Part shown: one piece after another, positions 8,634 through 18,099 of the stretch
Position numbering within the stretch: the stretch's first letter is position 1
Layout of the letters: every line of letters begins with the position of its first letter
Assembly: GCF_035953295.1 (NCBI RefSeq)
Contig: NZ_CP108370.1
Span: 5,937,001 to 6,001,000 of the forward strand
Direction: 5' to 3'
Length of the DNA: 64,000 bases
Origin: Streptomyces sp. NBC_01335
Lineage (GTDB): Bacteria; Actinomycetota; Actinomycetes; Streptomycetales; Streptomycetaceae
The notes under the pieces: generated by a model
Seen by the model: only the letters and a program-made list of their open reading frames with translations
Databases searched by the model: none
Told to the model about the DNA's origin: nothing
Position numbers and translations under genes: made by a program

Positions 8634-11465
8634 ATGGCCTCACGTACGTCCGGCAAGGGTTCCCAGAGCTCGGCGGGCACCGCCAAGAGTGCCGGCCGTA
8701 CCCCGGGGCCGGCGAGAAAAGCCGTGCCCGCGAAGAAGGCGCCGGCCGGGAAGGCGGCGCCCCCGCGCCGGGCTCCCGCCAAGAACGCCCCCGCCAGGAA
8801 GGCGGCGGCCAGGAGGCCCGCGCCGAAGCCCGCCGCGTCCCCCACCAACGGGGTGGTCCGGCTGGTGCGTGTCGTCTGGCTCGGCATGGCGCACGGCGTG
8901 GGCGCCATGTTCCGTTCGATAGGGCGCGGTGCCAAGGGGCTCGACCCGGCCCACCGCAAGGACGGCGTGGCGCTGCTGCTGCTGGGACTCGCGCTGATCG
9001 TCGCCGCGGGTACCTGGTCGAATCTGCGCGGACCCGTCGGCGACCTCGTCGAGATGCTGGTGACCGGCGCGTTCGGACGGCTCGACCTCCTCGTACCGAT
9101 ACTGCTCGGCGCGGTCGCCGTGCGGCTGATCCTCTATCCGCAGAAGCCCGAGGCCAACGGACGGATCGTCATCGGTCTCTCCGCGCTGGTCATCGGCATC
9201 CTCGGCCAGGTCCACATCGCCTGCGGCAGCCCCGGGCGCGGCGACGGCACGCAGGCCATACAGGACGCCGGCGGCCTGATCGGCTGGGGCGCCTCCACCC
9301 CGCTCGTCTTCGCCATGGGCGACGTCCTCGCCGTTCCGCTGCTGCTCCTGCTGACGGTGTTCGGCCTCCTCGTCGTCACGGCGACGCCCGTCAACGCGAT
9401 TCCGCAGCGGCTCAGACTGCTCGGGACGAAGCTCGGCGTGGTGGACTCGCCGGGCGCGCGCGAGGACGGCTACGAGCAGTACGCCGACGACGACGAGCGG
9501 TACGACGACCAGTGGCGCGAGGCGCTGCCCGGCCGGACGCGCCGCGCCCCCGGCCGCCGCCCCGACGGGGTGTACGACCCGGACGACGCCGAGAGCGAGG
9601 CGCTGGCCCGCCGCCGCAGGCCCAGGCGGCAGACGGCGCAGCCCGGGACGAACCGGCCGATGGACGCCGTCGACGTCGCGGCGGCCGCCGCGGCCGCGCT
9701 GGACGGGGCGGTGCTCAACGGCATCTCGCCCTCACCCGTCGTCGCCGACCTCACGCAGGGGGTCCACGGCGACCGGGACCACACCGGCGACCTGGACCGC
9801 ACCGGGGAGCGGACCGGTACCCCCGTCCCCGGCGCGCGCGGGGCCCGGTCCGCCGGGGACGCGGGCAAGGAACGCACCGGCCGCAGGCCCGCCGGCGCGC
9901 CGCCCGCCGGCGTACCGGACCTGACCAAGCCCGCGCCGGAGCGGACCCGGCCGCTGCCCGCCCGGGCCGAGCAGCTCCAGCTCGCCGGCGACATCACCTA
10001 CTCGCTGCCCTCCCTCGACCTGCTGGAGCGCGGCGGCCCCGGCAAGACGCGGAGCGCGGCGAACGACGCGGTCGTCGCCTCGCTGACCAACGTCTTCACG
10101 GAGTTCAAGGTCGACGCGGCCGTCACCGGCTTCACCCGGGGCCCGACCGTCACCCGGTACGAGGTGGAGCTCGGCCCGGCGGTGAAGGTCGAGCGGATCA
10201 CCGCGCTCACCAAGAACATCGCCTACGCCGTCGCCAGCCCCGACGTCCGGATCATCTCGCCGATCCCCGGCAAGTCGGCGGTCGGCATCGAGATCCCCAA
10301 CTCCGACCGGGAGATGGTCAACCTCGGGGACGTCCTGCGGCTCGCGGACGCGGCCGAGGACGACCACCCGATGCTGGTCGCGCTCGGCAAGAACGTCGAG
10401 GGCGGCTACGAGATGGCCAACCTCGCGCAGATGCCGCACGTGCTGGTCGCGGGGGCGACCGGCTCCGGCAAGTCGTCCTGCATCAACTGCCTGATCACCT
10501 CGATCATGGTCCGGGCCACCCCGGACGACGTGCGCATGGTCCTCGTCGACCCCAAGCGGGTCGAACTGACCGCGTACGAGGGCATCCCGCACCTGATCAC
10601 GCCGATCATCACCAACCCGAAGAAGGCCGCCGAGGCGCTCCAGTGGGTGGTGCGGGAGATGGACCTGCGCTACGACGACCTCGCGGCGTACGGCTTCCGG
10701 CACATCGACGACTTCAACCACGCGGTGCGCGACGGCAAGGTGAAGGCGCCCGAGGGCAGCGAGCGGGAGCTGTCGCCGTACCCGTACCTGCTGGTGATCG
10801 TCGACGAGCTGGCGGACCTGATGATGGTCGCGCCGCGCGACGTGGAGGACTCGATCGTCCGTATCACCCAGCTCGCCCGGGCCGCCGGGATCCACCTGGT
10901 GCTCGCCACGCAGCGGCCCTCCGTCGACGTCGTCACCGGACTGATCAAGGCCAATGTGCCCTCCCGGCTGGCGTTCGCCACCTCCTCGCTCGCGGACAGC
11001 CGGGTCATCCTGGACCAGCCGGGCGCCGAGAAGCTCATCGGAAAGGGTGACGGACTGTTCCTGCCGATGGGGGCGAACAAGCCGACCCGAATGCAGGGCG
11101 CCTTCGTCACCGAGCAGGAGGTCGCCGCAGTCGTCCAGCACTGCAAGGACCAGATGACCCCCGTCTTCCGGGACGACGTGGTGGTCGGGACGAAGCAGAA
11201 GAAGGAGATCGACGAGGACATCGGCGACGACCTCGACCTGCTCTGCCAGGCCGCGGAACTCGTCGTCTCGACGCAGTTCGGCTCGACCTCGATGCTCCAG
11301 CGCAAGTTGAGGGTCGGCTTCGCCAAGGCCGGAAGGCTCATGGACCTGATGGAGTCACGGAACATCGTCGGCCCCAGCGAGGGGTCGAAGGCCCGCGACG
11401 TGATGGTCAAGCCCGACGATCTGGACGGGGTGTTGGCTGTCATCCGCGGGGAAACCGCCCCCTGA
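8634..11465 (+). CDS. ftsK: FtsK/SpoIIIE-type DNA translocase
   Basis: A septum-associated DNA pump that clears chromosomes at sporulation septa. I start it at ATG 8634 (943 residues, MASRTSGKGSQ). The frame is open to a GTG at 8469, but a TAACCT -10-like box eight bases before 8634 suggests a near-leaderless transcript. The N terminus is Ala/Lys/Arg/Pro rich, then four membrane segments lie at about residues 110-270 (for example VALLLLGLALIVAAG). A Gly/Pro-rich linker follows. The motor domain has Walker A GATGSGKS (607-614) and Walker B YLLVIVDELADLM. The C-terminal winged-helix gamma domain (TSMLQRKLRVGFAKAGRLMD) would recognise polarity sequences in the chromosome. The length is usual for an actinobacterial FtsK. 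Confidence 0.95.
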   Translation: MASRTSGKGSQSSAGTAKSAGRTPGPARKAVPAKKAPAGKAAPPRRAPAKNAPARKAAARRPAPKPAASPTNGVVRLVRVVWLGMAHGVGAMFRSIGRGAKGLDPAHRKDGVALLLLGLALIVAAGTWSNLRGPVGDLVEMLVTGAFGRLDLLVPILLGAVAVRLILYPQKPEANGRIVIGLSALVIGILGQVHIACGSPGRGDGTQAIQDAGGLIGWGASTPLVFAMGDVLAVPLLLLLTVFGLLVVTATPVNAIPQRLRLLGTKLGVVDSPGAREDGYEQYADDDERYDDQWREALPGRTRRAPGRRPDGVYDPDDAESEALARRRRPRRQTAQPGTNRPMDAVDVAAAAAAALDGAVLNGISPSPVVADLTQGVHGDRDHTGDLDRTGERTGTPVPGARGARSAGDAGKERTGRRPAGAPPAGVPDLTKPAPERTRPLPARAEQLQLAGDITYSLPSLDLLERGGPGKTRSAANDAVVASLTNVFTEFKVDAAVTGFTRGPTVTRYEVELGPAVKVERITALTKNIAYAVASPDVRIISPIPGKSAVGIEIPNSDREMVNLGDVLRLADAAEDDHPMLVALGKNVEGGYEMANLAQMPHVLVAGATGSGKSSCINCLITSIMVRATPDDVRMVLVDPKRVELTAYEGIPHLITPIITNPKKAAEALQWVVREMDLRYDDLAAYGFRHIDDFNHAVRDGKVKAPEGSERELSPYPYLLVIVDELADLMMVAPRDVEDSIVRITQLARAAGIHLVLATQRPSVDVVTGLIKANVPSRLAFATSSLADSRVILDQPGAEKLIGKGDGLFLPMGANKPTRMQGAFVTEQEVAAVVQHCKDQMTPVFRDDVVVGTKQKKEIDEDIGDDLDLLCQAAELVVSTQFGSTSMLQRKLRVGFAKAGRLMDLMESRNIVGPSEGSKARDVMVKPDDLDGVLAVIRGETAP

Positions 11466-11523
11466 GGCCAACCGCTTCGTGAGGCCAACCGCTCCCTGAG
11501 CTCAACCGCTCTGTGAGGTCACG
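11463..11523. repeat. 17-bp tandem repeat starting at the ftsK stop codon
   Basis: Three full units of TGAGGCCAACCGCTTCG type lie at 11463-11479, 11480-11496 and 11497-11513, with a partial unit from 11514. The first TGA is the ftsK stop codon itself. I see no hairpin large enough to call a terminator inside the array. Confidence 0.7.
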
Positions 11524-11680
11524 GAAACATCGCGGAATCCTCTTCCCGGAAGGGCGGGGGCAACCGTTTCCTCCGGTCGTACGTCAAGTTCAAGTGGAGG
11601 GTGCGGCCGTGGCCGCTCCCGCGGTACGGCCCAAGGGGTTGTCCGTCGGGCCCGATGGCGTACAAAGTCGTCGCGCCCGG

Positions 11681-11711
11681 TTGCCCCACCCTTTCGTACC
11701 CCCCCTAGACT
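11681..11711 (+). promoter_or_regulatory. Candidate promoter of the RodZ-like gene
   Basis: TTGCCC (11681-11686) and TAGACT (11706-11711) are spaced by 19 bases, about 40 bases upstream of the GTG start at 11751. The spacing is a little long for a vegetative promoter. Confidence 0.4.
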
Positions 11712-11750
11712 GAACATCCAGCAGGTGGCTCACGCTCGAAAGGCGCCCCC

Positions 11751-12554
11751 GTGTCCATCGGCAACTCCCCCGAAGACGACCGGCCTTCGATCGGTCGTGT
11801 GCTTCAGCAGGCTCGTATCGCCGCAGGTCTGACGGTCGACGAAGTCAGCGGCTCCACCCGGGTGCGCATCCCCATCGTGCACGCGATCGAGAACGACGAC
11901 TTCTCGCGCTGCGGCGGGGACGTCTACGCGCGCGGTCACATCCGTACCGTCGCCCGCGCCGTCGGCATCGATCCGGAACCGTTGGTTCAGCAGTACGACG
12001 CCGAACACGGCGGCCGTCCTGTGCCCACGCCCGCGGCTCCGCTCTTCGAAGCGGAACGCATCCGATCCGAACCCCGGCGTCCCAACTGGACCGCGGCCAT
12101 GGTCGCGGCGATCGTCGCCGTCGTCGGGTTCGTCGGCTTCACGCTCTTCCACGGTGAGGACGACGGAACCAGCACCGCACACGTGGCCGAGGGCTCCACG
12201 CCCGACAAGACGGCCACGGCCAAACCGACCCCCACCAAGCCCGCCGACCCCAAGCCCGTGCCGTCGGAGAGCGCCATCGCGGCGGCTCCGCTGGACAAGG
12301 TGACGGTCAAGCTCAGCGCCACCGAGGGCAAGAGCTGGATCTCCGCCAAGGACCACAGCGGGCAGATCCTCTTCGACGGACTGCTCCTCCAGGGCCAGTC
12401 GAAGACGTTCCAGGACGAGGAGCGCGTCGACCTCGTCCTCGGCAACGCCGGATCCATCGACCTCTTCGTGAACGGCAAGAAGGTCCAGGACCAGTTCGAA
12501 CCCGGACAGGTCGAGCGGCTTTCCTACGCGAAGGGCGACCCCGAGGCGGGCTGA
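11751..12554 (+). CDS. RodZ-like membrane protein with Xre-type HTH and DUF4115
   Basis: Encodes 267 residues from GTG 11751. The N-terminal 75 residues form the HTH_25/Xre-like domain of RodZ ([20 protein letters not shown], then VHAIENDDF and [14 protein letters not shown]). One membrane segment lies at about residues 118-140 ([17 protein letters not shown]). A Thr/Lys/Pro-rich linker follows, then a DUF4115-type beta domain to the C terminus ([31 protein letters not shown]). This gives a cytoplasmic helix-turn-helix and an outer domain, the RodZ layout. In RodZ the HTH contacts MreB rather than DNA, so a role in cell shape or wall synthesis is likely, but I infer this from the family. It lies between ftsK and rimO. 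Confidence 0.8.
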   Translation: MSIGNSPEDDRPSIGRVLQQARIAAGLTVDEVSGSTRVRIPIVHAIENDDFSRCGGDVYARGHIRTVARAVGIDPEPLVQQYDAEHGGRPVPTPAAPLFEAERIRSEPRRPNWTAAMVAAIVAVVGFVGFTLFHGEDDGTSTAHVAEGSTPDKTATAKPTPTKPADPKPVPSESAIAAAPLDKVTVKLSATEGKSWISAKDHSGQILFDGLLLQGQSKTFQDEERVDLVLGNAGSIDLFVNGKKVQDQFEPGQVERLSYAKGDPEAG

Positions 12555-12602
12555 GAACGCCCCGCCTCCCGTACGACTCTCCCGCACGACCCCAGCCGTC
12601 AA

Positions 12603-12638
12603 CGACGAGCGCCCGGCCCATCGGCCGGGCGCTCGTCG
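12603..12638 (+). terminator. Hairpin after the RodZ-like gene
   Basis: A perfect 16-base stem (12603-12618 with 12623-12638) and a CATC loop separate the RodZ-like gene from rimO. There is no U tract, as is usual in Streptomyces. Confidence 0.75.
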
Positions 12639-12754
12639 CGTTCCGTGCGTGCCGCCACCCGGCATTCGTCGCGTTTCCGGGTGGCGAAGTGACTTTGGGT
12701 AGCGGGGAACCCTGCGCGGCGGGACGCCCGCCGCGACAAAGTAGTCTTGATTCC

Positions 12755-14236
12755 ATGCCCGAACGCCGTACCGTCGCCCTCGTCACTCTTGGCTGCGCCC
12801 GTAACGAGGTGGACTCGGAGGAGCTTGCAGGCCGCTTGGCAGCGGACGGCTGGGAGCTCGTCGAGGACGCCTCCGACGCGGATGTCGCCGTCGTCAACAC
12901 CTGCGGCTTCGTCGAAGCCGCCAAGAAGGACTCCGTCGATGCCCTCCTCGAAGCCAACGATCTGAAGGATCACGGCAGAACCCAGGCCGTCGTCGCGGTC
13001 GGCTGTATGGCCGAGCGCTACGGCAAGGACCTCGCCGAGGCCCTGCCGGAGGCGGACGGAGTCCTCGGATTCGACGACTACGCCGACATCTCCGACCGGC
13101 TCCAGACCATCCTCAACGGTGGTATCCACGCCTCGCACACCCCGCGCGACCGGCGCAAGCTCCTCCCGATCAGCCCCGCCGAACGGCAGGACGCCTCGGT
13201 GGCCCTGCCCGGGCACGCGCAGGAGATCGCTCCGGCCCCCGCCGACCTCCCGGAAGGCGTCGCTCCGGTCTCCGGGCCGCGCGCCCCGCTCCGTCGCCGC
13301 CTCGGCACCAGCCCCGTCGCCTCGGTGAAGCTGGCCTCCGGCTGCGACCGCCGGTGCTCCTTCTGCGCCATCCCGTCCTTCCGCGGCTCCTTCATCTCCC
13401 GCCGCCCCTCCGACGTGCTGGGCGAGACCCGCTGGCTGGCCGAGCAGGGCGTCAAGGAGGTCATGCTGGTCTCCGAGAACAACACCTCGTACGGCAAGGA
13501 CCTCGGCGACATCCGGCTGCTGGAGACCCTGCTGCCCGAGCTCGCCGACGTCGACGGCATCGAGCGCATCCGGGTCAGCTACCTCCAGCCCGCCGAGATG
13601 CGCCCCGGCCTGATCGACGTCCTGACCTCCACGCCGAAGGTCGCCCCGTACTTCGACCTGTCCTTCCAGCACTCCGCCCCCGGCGTGCTGCGCGCCATGC
13701 GCCGCTTCGGCGACACGGACCGCTTCCTGGAGCTCCTGGACACCATCCGCTCCAAGGCCCCGCAGGCCGGCGCCCGGTCCAACTTCATCGTCGGCTTCCC
13801 CGGCGAGACGGAGGCCGACCTCGCCGAGCTGGAGCGTTTCCTCACCGGCGCCCGGCTCGACGCCATCGGCGTCTTCGGGTACTCCGACGAGGAGGGCACC
13901 GAAGCGGTCGGCTACGAGAACAAGCTGGACGCGGACACCATCGCCGAACGCCTCGCCCACATCTCCCAGCTCGCCGAGGAGCTCACCTCCCAGCGCGCCG
14001 AGGAGCGGGTCGGCGAGACGCTGCAGGTGCTCGTCGAGTCCGTGGAGTCCGAGGAGGACGGGCCGGTCGCCATCGGCCGCGCCGCCCACCAGGCACCCGA
14101 AACGGACGGCCAGGTGGTCTTCACCACACGCGAAGGGCTCGTCCCCGGCCTTATGGTCGAGGCGAAGGCAGTGGGCACCGAGGGAGTCGACCTGGTGGCC
14201 GAACCCCTCACAACACTCTCGGAGGCGGCCAGATGA
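12755..14236 (+). CDS. rimO: Ribosomal protein S12 methylthiotransferase RimO
   Basis: A radical SAM enzyme that adds a methylthio group to an aspartate of ribosomal protein S12. I choose ATG 12755 (493 residues): the family N terminus [18 protein letters not shown] starts here, and TAGTCT ten bases upstream suggests a near-leaderless transcript. The frame extends upstream only through sequence unlike the family. The N-terminal MTTase domain carries the auxiliary cluster cysteines C14, C50 and C84. The radical SAM motif is C197, C201, C204 (CDRRCSFC). A C-terminal TRAM domain follows. A second 4Fe-4S enzyme of this family, miaB, lies at 45597. The stop overlaps the pgsA start by ATGA, so the two are translationally coupled. 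Confidence 0.93.
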   Translation: MPERRTVALVTLGCARNEVDSEELAGRLAADGWELVEDASDADVAVVNTCGFVEAAKKDSVDALLEANDLKDHGRTQAVVAVGCMAERYGKDLAEALPEADGVLGFDDYADISDRLQTILNGGIHASHTPRDRRKLLPISPAERQDASVALPGHAQEIAPAPADLPEGVAPVSGPRAPLRRRLGTSPVASVKLASGCDRRCSFCAIPSFRGSFISRRPSDVLGETRWLAEQGVKEVMLVSENNTSYGKDLGDIRLLETLLPELADVDGIERIRVSYLQPAEMRPGLIDVLTSTPKVAPYFDLSFQHSAPGVLRAMRRFGDTDRFLELLDTIRSKAPQAGARSNFIVGFPGETEADLAELERFLTGARLDAIGVFGYSDEEGTEAVGYENKLDADTIAERLAHISQLAEELTSQRAEERVGETLQVLVESVESEEDGPVAIGRAAHQAPETDGQVVFTTREGLVPGLMVEAKAVGTEGVDLVAEPLTTLSEAAR

Positions 14237-15096
14237 CGGGAGCCCCGGCATCCGCGACAGGCGGTTCCGGCGCGACGCCGGTCCGCGGCGGCAAGCTGGG
14301 CACCGCGGCCGTGAACCAGGCCAGCCTGTGGAACATCGCCAACATCCTCACCATGATCCGGCTGCTGCTCGTGCCCGGCTTCGTGATGCTGCTGCTGGCC
14401 GACGGCGGGTACGACCCCGCCTGGCGGTCCTTCGCGTGGGCGGCCTTCGCCATCGCGATGATCACGGACCTGTTCGACGGCCACCTCGCGCGGACGTACA
14501 ACCTGGTCACCGACTTCGGGAAGATCGCCGACCCCATCGCCGACAAGGCGATCATGGGGGCGGCGCTGATCTGCCTGTCGTGGCTGGGCGACCTGCCGTG
14601 GTGGATCACCGGAGTGATCCTCTTCCGTGAGCTGGGCATCACGCTCATGCGGTTCTGGGTGATCCGGCACGCGGTGATCCCGGCCAGCCGGGGCGGCAAG
14701 ATGAAGACGCTGGCCCAGGGAACGGCCGTCGGGATGTACGTCCTGGCGCTCACCGGGCCCCTGGCCACCTTCCGCTTCTGGGTGATGATGGTCGCCGTCG
14801 TGCTGACGGTGGTCACCGGACTCGACTACGTACGCCAGGCCGTCCTGGCGCGCCGCAAGGGACTCGCCGCCGAGCGCGTCGCGGCCCTGGAGGCGGTCAC
14901 CCTGGCGATGGACCCGGTCGCGGAGGCCGGGCCGGCCGCTCCGGCGGCTGCAACCCCCTCGGTCGCTCCGGCGGCCGCGCCTGCGGTCTCTCCGGCGGCC
15001 GCCGCCGGGAGCGCGGGCGTCGACGCGGCGGCGGTGTCCGGCGGCGAGACGCTCCCCGGAGCCGTGGTGGGCGACCCCGCCGAGGCCGAGAGGTGA
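14233..15096 (+). CDS. pgsA: CDP-diacylglycerol-glycerol-3-phosphate phosphatidyltransferase family (PgsA)
   Basis: Encodes 287 residues. A membrane enzyme that makes phosphatidylglycerolphosphate or a related phospholipid from a CDP-alcohol. The CDP-alcohol phosphatidyltransferase signature D-G-x2-A-R-x8-G-x3-D-x3-D is visible in [12 protein letters not shown] followed by [12 protein letters not shown]. Several membrane segments flank it ([50 protein letters not shown]). The last 70 residues are an Ala/Pro-rich tail not found in ordinary PgsA, which makes the protein unusually long. It overlaps rimO by four bases and cinA by four bases. The pgsA-cinA-clgR order is shared with other Actinobacteria. 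The exact alcohol substrate cannot be told from sequence. Confidence 0.9.
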   Translation: MTGAPASATGGSGATPVRGGKLGTAAVNQASLWNIANILTMIRLLLVPGFVMLLLADGGYDPAWRSFAWAAFAIAMITDLFDGHLARTYNLVTDFGKIADPIADKAIMGAALICLSWLGDLPWWITGVILFRELGITLMRFWVIRHAVIPASRGGKMKTLAQGTAVGMYVLALTGPLATFRFWVMMVAVVLTVVTGLDYVRQAVLARRKGLAAERVAALEAVTLAMDPVAEAGPAAPAAATPSVAPAAAPAVSPAAAAGSAGVDAAAVSGGETLPGAVVGDPAEAER

Positions 15097-15602
15097 CCCT
15101 CGCGGCCCGAGTGCTGCGGCAGCTCGCGGAGCGCGGGGAGACCCTCGCCGTGGCCGAGTCGCTGACCGGTGGCCTGGTCGCGGCCGCCCTCACTTCCGTA
15201 CCGGGCGCCTCGCGCTCCTTCCGCGGGTCCGTGACGGCCTACGCGACGGCCCTGAAGCACGAGCTGCTGGGGGTCGACCGGGCGCTCCTCGCGGAGCGCG
15301 GGGCGGTGGACGCCGAGGTCGCGCGCGGTATGGCCGCCGGCGTGCGCCGGGCGCTCGGCGCCGACTGGGGGATCTCGACGACCGGGGTCGCCGGCCCCGA
15401 ACCGCAGGACGGTCAACCGGTGGGAACCGTCTACGTCGCGGTTGCGGGACCCGGTGGGCTCGGTAAAGTCACCGCACTGCGGTTGAACGGCGAGCGGACG
15501 GACATCCGTAGAGAGAGCGTGCTCGGCGTCCTTGAGCTGCTCTCCGGCGAACTCGCAGAAAATGCGGGGGCACAGGATACGGAACAGAACGGGGGGAATT
15601 GA
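15093..15602 (+). CDS. cinA: CinA C-terminal family nicotinamide-nucleotide amidohydrolase
   Basis: Encodes 169 residues from a GTG that overlaps the pgsA stop (GTGA). This is the stand-alone amidohydrolase domain (PncC/YgaD type), which deamidates nicotinamide mononucleotide to nicotinate mononucleotide in pyridine-nucleotide salvage. Family motifs are TLAVAESLTGGLVAAALTS, SVTAYATALKHELLGV and STTGVAGPEPQDGQPVGTVYVAV. The N-terminal MoCF-like domain of full CinA is absent, so the competence-inducible name is only historical. Confidence 0.9.
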   Translation: MTLAARVLRQLAERGETLAVAESLTGGLVAAALTSVPGASRSFRGSVTAYATALKHELLGVDRALLAERGAVDAEVARGMAAGVRRALGADWGISTTGVAGPEPQDGQPVGTVYVAVAGPGGLGKVTALRLNGERTDIRRESVLGVLELLSGELAENAGAQDTEQNGGN

Positions 15603-15711
15603 TGTTTGCAGCCCTGAGAGAACACGACATCGCTCCCCGCACGGCCGCAGCGCTAAGCGGTACGGTGGGGCGTGAAGGATGCGGCTACGCGGTCCGAGGA
15701 GGGAGCCACCG

Positions 15712-16095
15712 ATGATTCTGCTCCGTCGCCTGCTGGGTGACGTGCTGCGTCGGCAGCGCCAGCGCCAAGGCCGTACTCTGCGCGAAGTCTCCTCGTCCGC
15801 CCGGGTCTCGCTCGGCTATCTCTCCGAGGTGGAGCGGGGGCAGAAGGAGGCATCCTCCGAGCTGCTCTCCGCGATTTGCGACGCGCTTGACGTACGGATG
15901 TCCGAGCTCATGCGTGAAGTGAGCGATGAGCTGTCACTCGCCGAACTCGCCGAGTCGGCAGCAGCCAGTGATCCGGTCCATGTGCCGGTGCGCCCCATGC
16001 TCAACTCCGTCTCCGTGGCATCGGTGGCGGGTGTACCGGCGGGACGGGTGACGATCAAGGCGCCCGCGGAAGCGGTGGATGTCGTCGCCGCCTGA
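15712..16095 (+). CDS. clgR: ClgR-type transcriptional activator of protease genes
   Basis: Encodes 127 residues from ATG 15712, with GAGGGAG upstream; the frame is open to 15679 but without a matching ribosome site. The Xre-type HTH covers about residues 15-68 and is very close to ClgR proteins ([39 protein letters not shown], here in pieces: [32 protein letters not shown]). ClgR activates clp and lon protease genes. The C terminus ends in VVAA; ClgR of S. lividans is reported to be degraded by ClpP through its last two alanines, which would give feedback control. It follows cinA by 109 bases. I found no exact ClgR box in that gap. Confidence 0.88.
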   Translation: MILLRRLLGDVLRRQRQRQGRTLREVSSSARVSLGYLSEVERGQKEASSELLSAICDALDVRMSELMREVSDELSLAELAESAAASDPVHVPVRPMLNSVSVASVAGVPAGRVTIKAPAEAVDVVAA

Positions 16096-16460
16096 CCCGC
16101 ACGGTTCGGTGTGACAGTGAACCCCGGTCGGCCCTTTCGAGGGCGGGCCGGGGTTCTGTCGTGCGCGACGGTGTGCGGGCTGCGGGCTGCGGGCTGTGGG
16201 CTGCGGGTGTACGAGGTGGGCGTGCGCGGGTGTGGGCTGCGGGTGTACGAGGTGGGCGTGCGCGGGTGTGGGCTGCGGGGGTGTGCGGGGCGGTTCGCGG
16301 GGCACACGGAGAGCGAGGCTGTGAATGGTCGCTTTGTCAGCTTCTGTGCCATCGTGGATGGCGTGCTGACTGCGGCTGACGAACCAGCCGACGAAACCGT
16401 CGGCGCGACGGGACGGGGCCTTCGACGCCCGGTCCACCGCCGACAGAACGGAGAGAGTGC
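16096..16460. repeat. Intergenic clgR-dps, 365 bases, with a 36-bp tandem repeat
   Basis: After the clgR terminator, two perfect 36-base units lie at 16195-16230 and 16231-16266, followed by a 12-base partial copy (16267-16278). Each begins TGTGGGCTGCGGGTGTACGA. A GTGCGGGCTGCGGGCTGCGG run precedes them. TTGTCA at 16334-16339 may be a -35 box for dps, but I see no good -10. No gene is visible. Confidence 0.75.
16120..16155 (+). terminator. Hairpin after clgR
   Basis: AACCCCGGTCGGCCC (16120-16134) pairs with GGGCGGGCCGGGGTT across a short loop, with one mismatch and one G-U pair. It lies 25 bases after the clgR stop. Confidence 0.65.
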
Positions 16461-16931
16461 ATGTCTGTCGTGAAGAGCCCGCTTTCCGATTCCGACCTCA
16501 AGACGGTGGGCGAGGCGCTCCAAGGCGCGCTGGTCGACCTGGTCGACCTCTCGCTGGCCGCGAAGCAGGTCCACTGGAACGTCGTCGGCCCGCGCTTCCG
16601 CTCCGTGCACCTTCAGCTCGACGAGGTCGTGGACACCGCGCGCCAGCACTCCGACACGGTGGCCGAGCGTGCCTCCGCCATCGGCGTCAACCCGGACGGA
16701 CGGTCCGCGACCATCGCCCGGACGACCGCCATCAACGTCGTGCCGGACGGCTGGATCAAGGACGTCGACGCGGTGAAGGTCCTGGTGGACGCGTTGGAGA
16801 TCGTGATCGGCCGGATGCGGGAGCGCATCGAGGCCACCGCCGACCCCGACCCGGTGAGCCAGGACACCCTGATCGCCGTGGCCGCCGACCTCGAGAAGCA
16901 CGCGTGGATGTTCCAGGCGGAGAGCGCCTGA
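16461..16931 (+). CDS. dps: Dps-family ferritin-like DNA-protection protein
   Basis: Encodes 156 residues from ATG 16461 behind ACGGAGAGAG. Dps proteins form 12-subunit shells that oxidise and store iron and shield DNA under stress. The inter-subunit ferroxidase ligands are all present with the spacing of E. coli Dps: H38, H50, D54, D65 and E69 (in VHWNVVG and VHLQLDEVVDTARQHSDTVAE). There is no long Lys-rich N- or C-terminal tail, so direct DNA binding is uncertain. I believe the S. coelicolor homologue in this position is DpsB. Osmotic-stress regulators nearby make stress induction plausible, but no SigB promoter was recognised. Confidence 0.92.
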   Translation: MSVVKSPLSDSDLKTVGEALQGALVDLVDLSLAAKQVHWNVVGPRFRSVHLQLDEVVDTARQHSDTVAERASAIGVNPDGRSATIARTTAINVVPDGWIKDVDAVKVLVDALEIVIGRMRERIEATADPDPVSQDTLIAVAADLEKHAWMFQAESA

Positions 16932-17008
16932 GCCGGCCGGGGGCGACCGGGACCCGCCCGGACGGTCCCCGACCCGCCGAAAAGCGGTCATCGAGGCCGC
17001 CGAACGAG

Positions 17009-17049
17009 AACTGCCCCGTCGCCGGGTGATCCGGTGACGGGGCGGTTCT
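17009..17049. terminator. Hairpin between dps and the convergent GNAT gene
   Basis: An 18-base stem (GAACTGCCCCGTCGCCGG with CCGGTGACGGGGCGGTTC) with two G-U pairs and a five-base loop. It lies between convergent genes and can serve both. Confidence 0.75.
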
Positions 17050-17103
17050 GTGTGCGGGATCGGGCGTCCGCGCTTCGACTGCGCGCGGCGTTCGTCCTCG
17101 CCG

Positions 17104-17865
17104 TCATCCCCGGAGGAAGGAGTGGCTGCGGCCGATCCCGGTGAACCCGCGGCGGGCGTACCAGCCGCGCGGCCAGTCTTTCTCGTCCGCGACGAGGAAG
17201 AGTCGGGGGATACCGGCGGTGGCGGCCAACGCCAGGCCGGTGGCGAGCAGAGTGTCGCCGTGGCCCCGGCCGCGATGCGGCTCGGCGGTGACCAGGTCCT
17301 CCAGCTGGGCCAGCCCGGCGGTCCGGTCGAGATACAGATCCGTCCAGGCCGCGACCTCCCCCTCCGGTGTCCGGGCGGCGAGGAAGAGCACCTCCGCCGC
17401 CCCGCGCAGCCGGGCGGCGCGGCGGTCGGTGAGCTGCCGGGCGAGTTCCTCGTCCTGGAACCAGAGCAACTGCTGGCGGAGGACCGCGTCCCGCAACCCG
17501 GCCAGTGCGACCGGGTGCGCGGCGGTGTCGGGCAGCGCGCACCCGGCCGTCTCCCGTGCCAGCACCACGTGGGTGTCCCGGTGGTACCCGGCCGCCGCCA
17601 GCGCCGGGGTGGCCCGCTCGCCGAGCGCGTCGTCCAGCACGGTGATCCGGTACTGCTCACGCGGCCCGAGGCTCTGCTCTGCCTGCTCGGGCAGCGCCAC
17701 CGGATCGGCGTCCGGTGCGTCGACGATCAGTTGGTTGTGCTCCTGGGAGAGGGGGAATAACGGGTCGCGGACGGCGAAGGCGCCGGTCAGCCGGACGGTT
17801 TCGGCGGCCTGGCGCCGGGCGAAGTCGGCGCGGAAGGCGGTCACGCGCTCAAGCGGGTGCGGCAT
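17104..17865 (-). CDS. GNAT family N-acetyltransferase
   Basis: Encodes 253 residues from ATG 17865 (MPHPLERVTAF); GGCGGG lies just upstream. The frame is open further upstream but codon use there is not gene-like. The C-terminal half is a GNAT fold with the acetyl-CoA loop in AEPHRGRGHGDTLLATGLALA and the late motif WYARRGFTGIGR. The N-terminal half (about 1-110) is a second, poorly conserved segment. The substrate is unknown. It converges on dps and diverges from the small membrane gene at 18100. Confidence 0.85.
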   Translation of the reverse strand: MPHPLERVTAFRADFARRQAAETVRLTGAFAVRDPLFPLSQEHNQLIVDAPDADPVALPEQAEQSLGPREQYRITVLDDALGERATPALAAAGYHRDTHVVLARETAGCALPDTAAHPVALAGLRDAVLRQQLLWFQDEELARQLTDRRAARLRGAAEVLFLAARTPEGEVAAWTDLYLDRTAGLAQLEDLVTAEPHRGRGHGDTLLATGLALAATAGIPRLFLVADEKDWPRGWYARRGFTGIGRSHSFLRG

Positions 17866-18099
17866 CCCGCCATGATCGGACCGTCCCCTGCCGGTGGGCC
17901 ACGGCTTTTCGAAGCGACGCTGCCTCCCGGGGCGGGGGCGCGGGGTGCGGACCGCGCCGGGGTGCGGCCCGGCCCGGCTCTGGATGCAGCGCGGCGCGTC
18001 CCGGGGCAGACTGCCGGACAGAGGCCCGACCGGCGGGCCGGTCCTGGCGTTCGGCTCGTTCCGGGTCACGGCCGGGGTGGTCGGCCGGAGGAGGCCGCA

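Noticed and set aside
15603..15711. ClgR autoregulation box (CGC-N5-GCG)
   Set aside because: CGCTAAGCG is present near 15650, but the spacing is three bases instead of five.
16195..16278. Small coding gene over the 36-bp repeat
   Set aside because: The 36-base period keeps frames open automatically, and no ribosome site precedes them.
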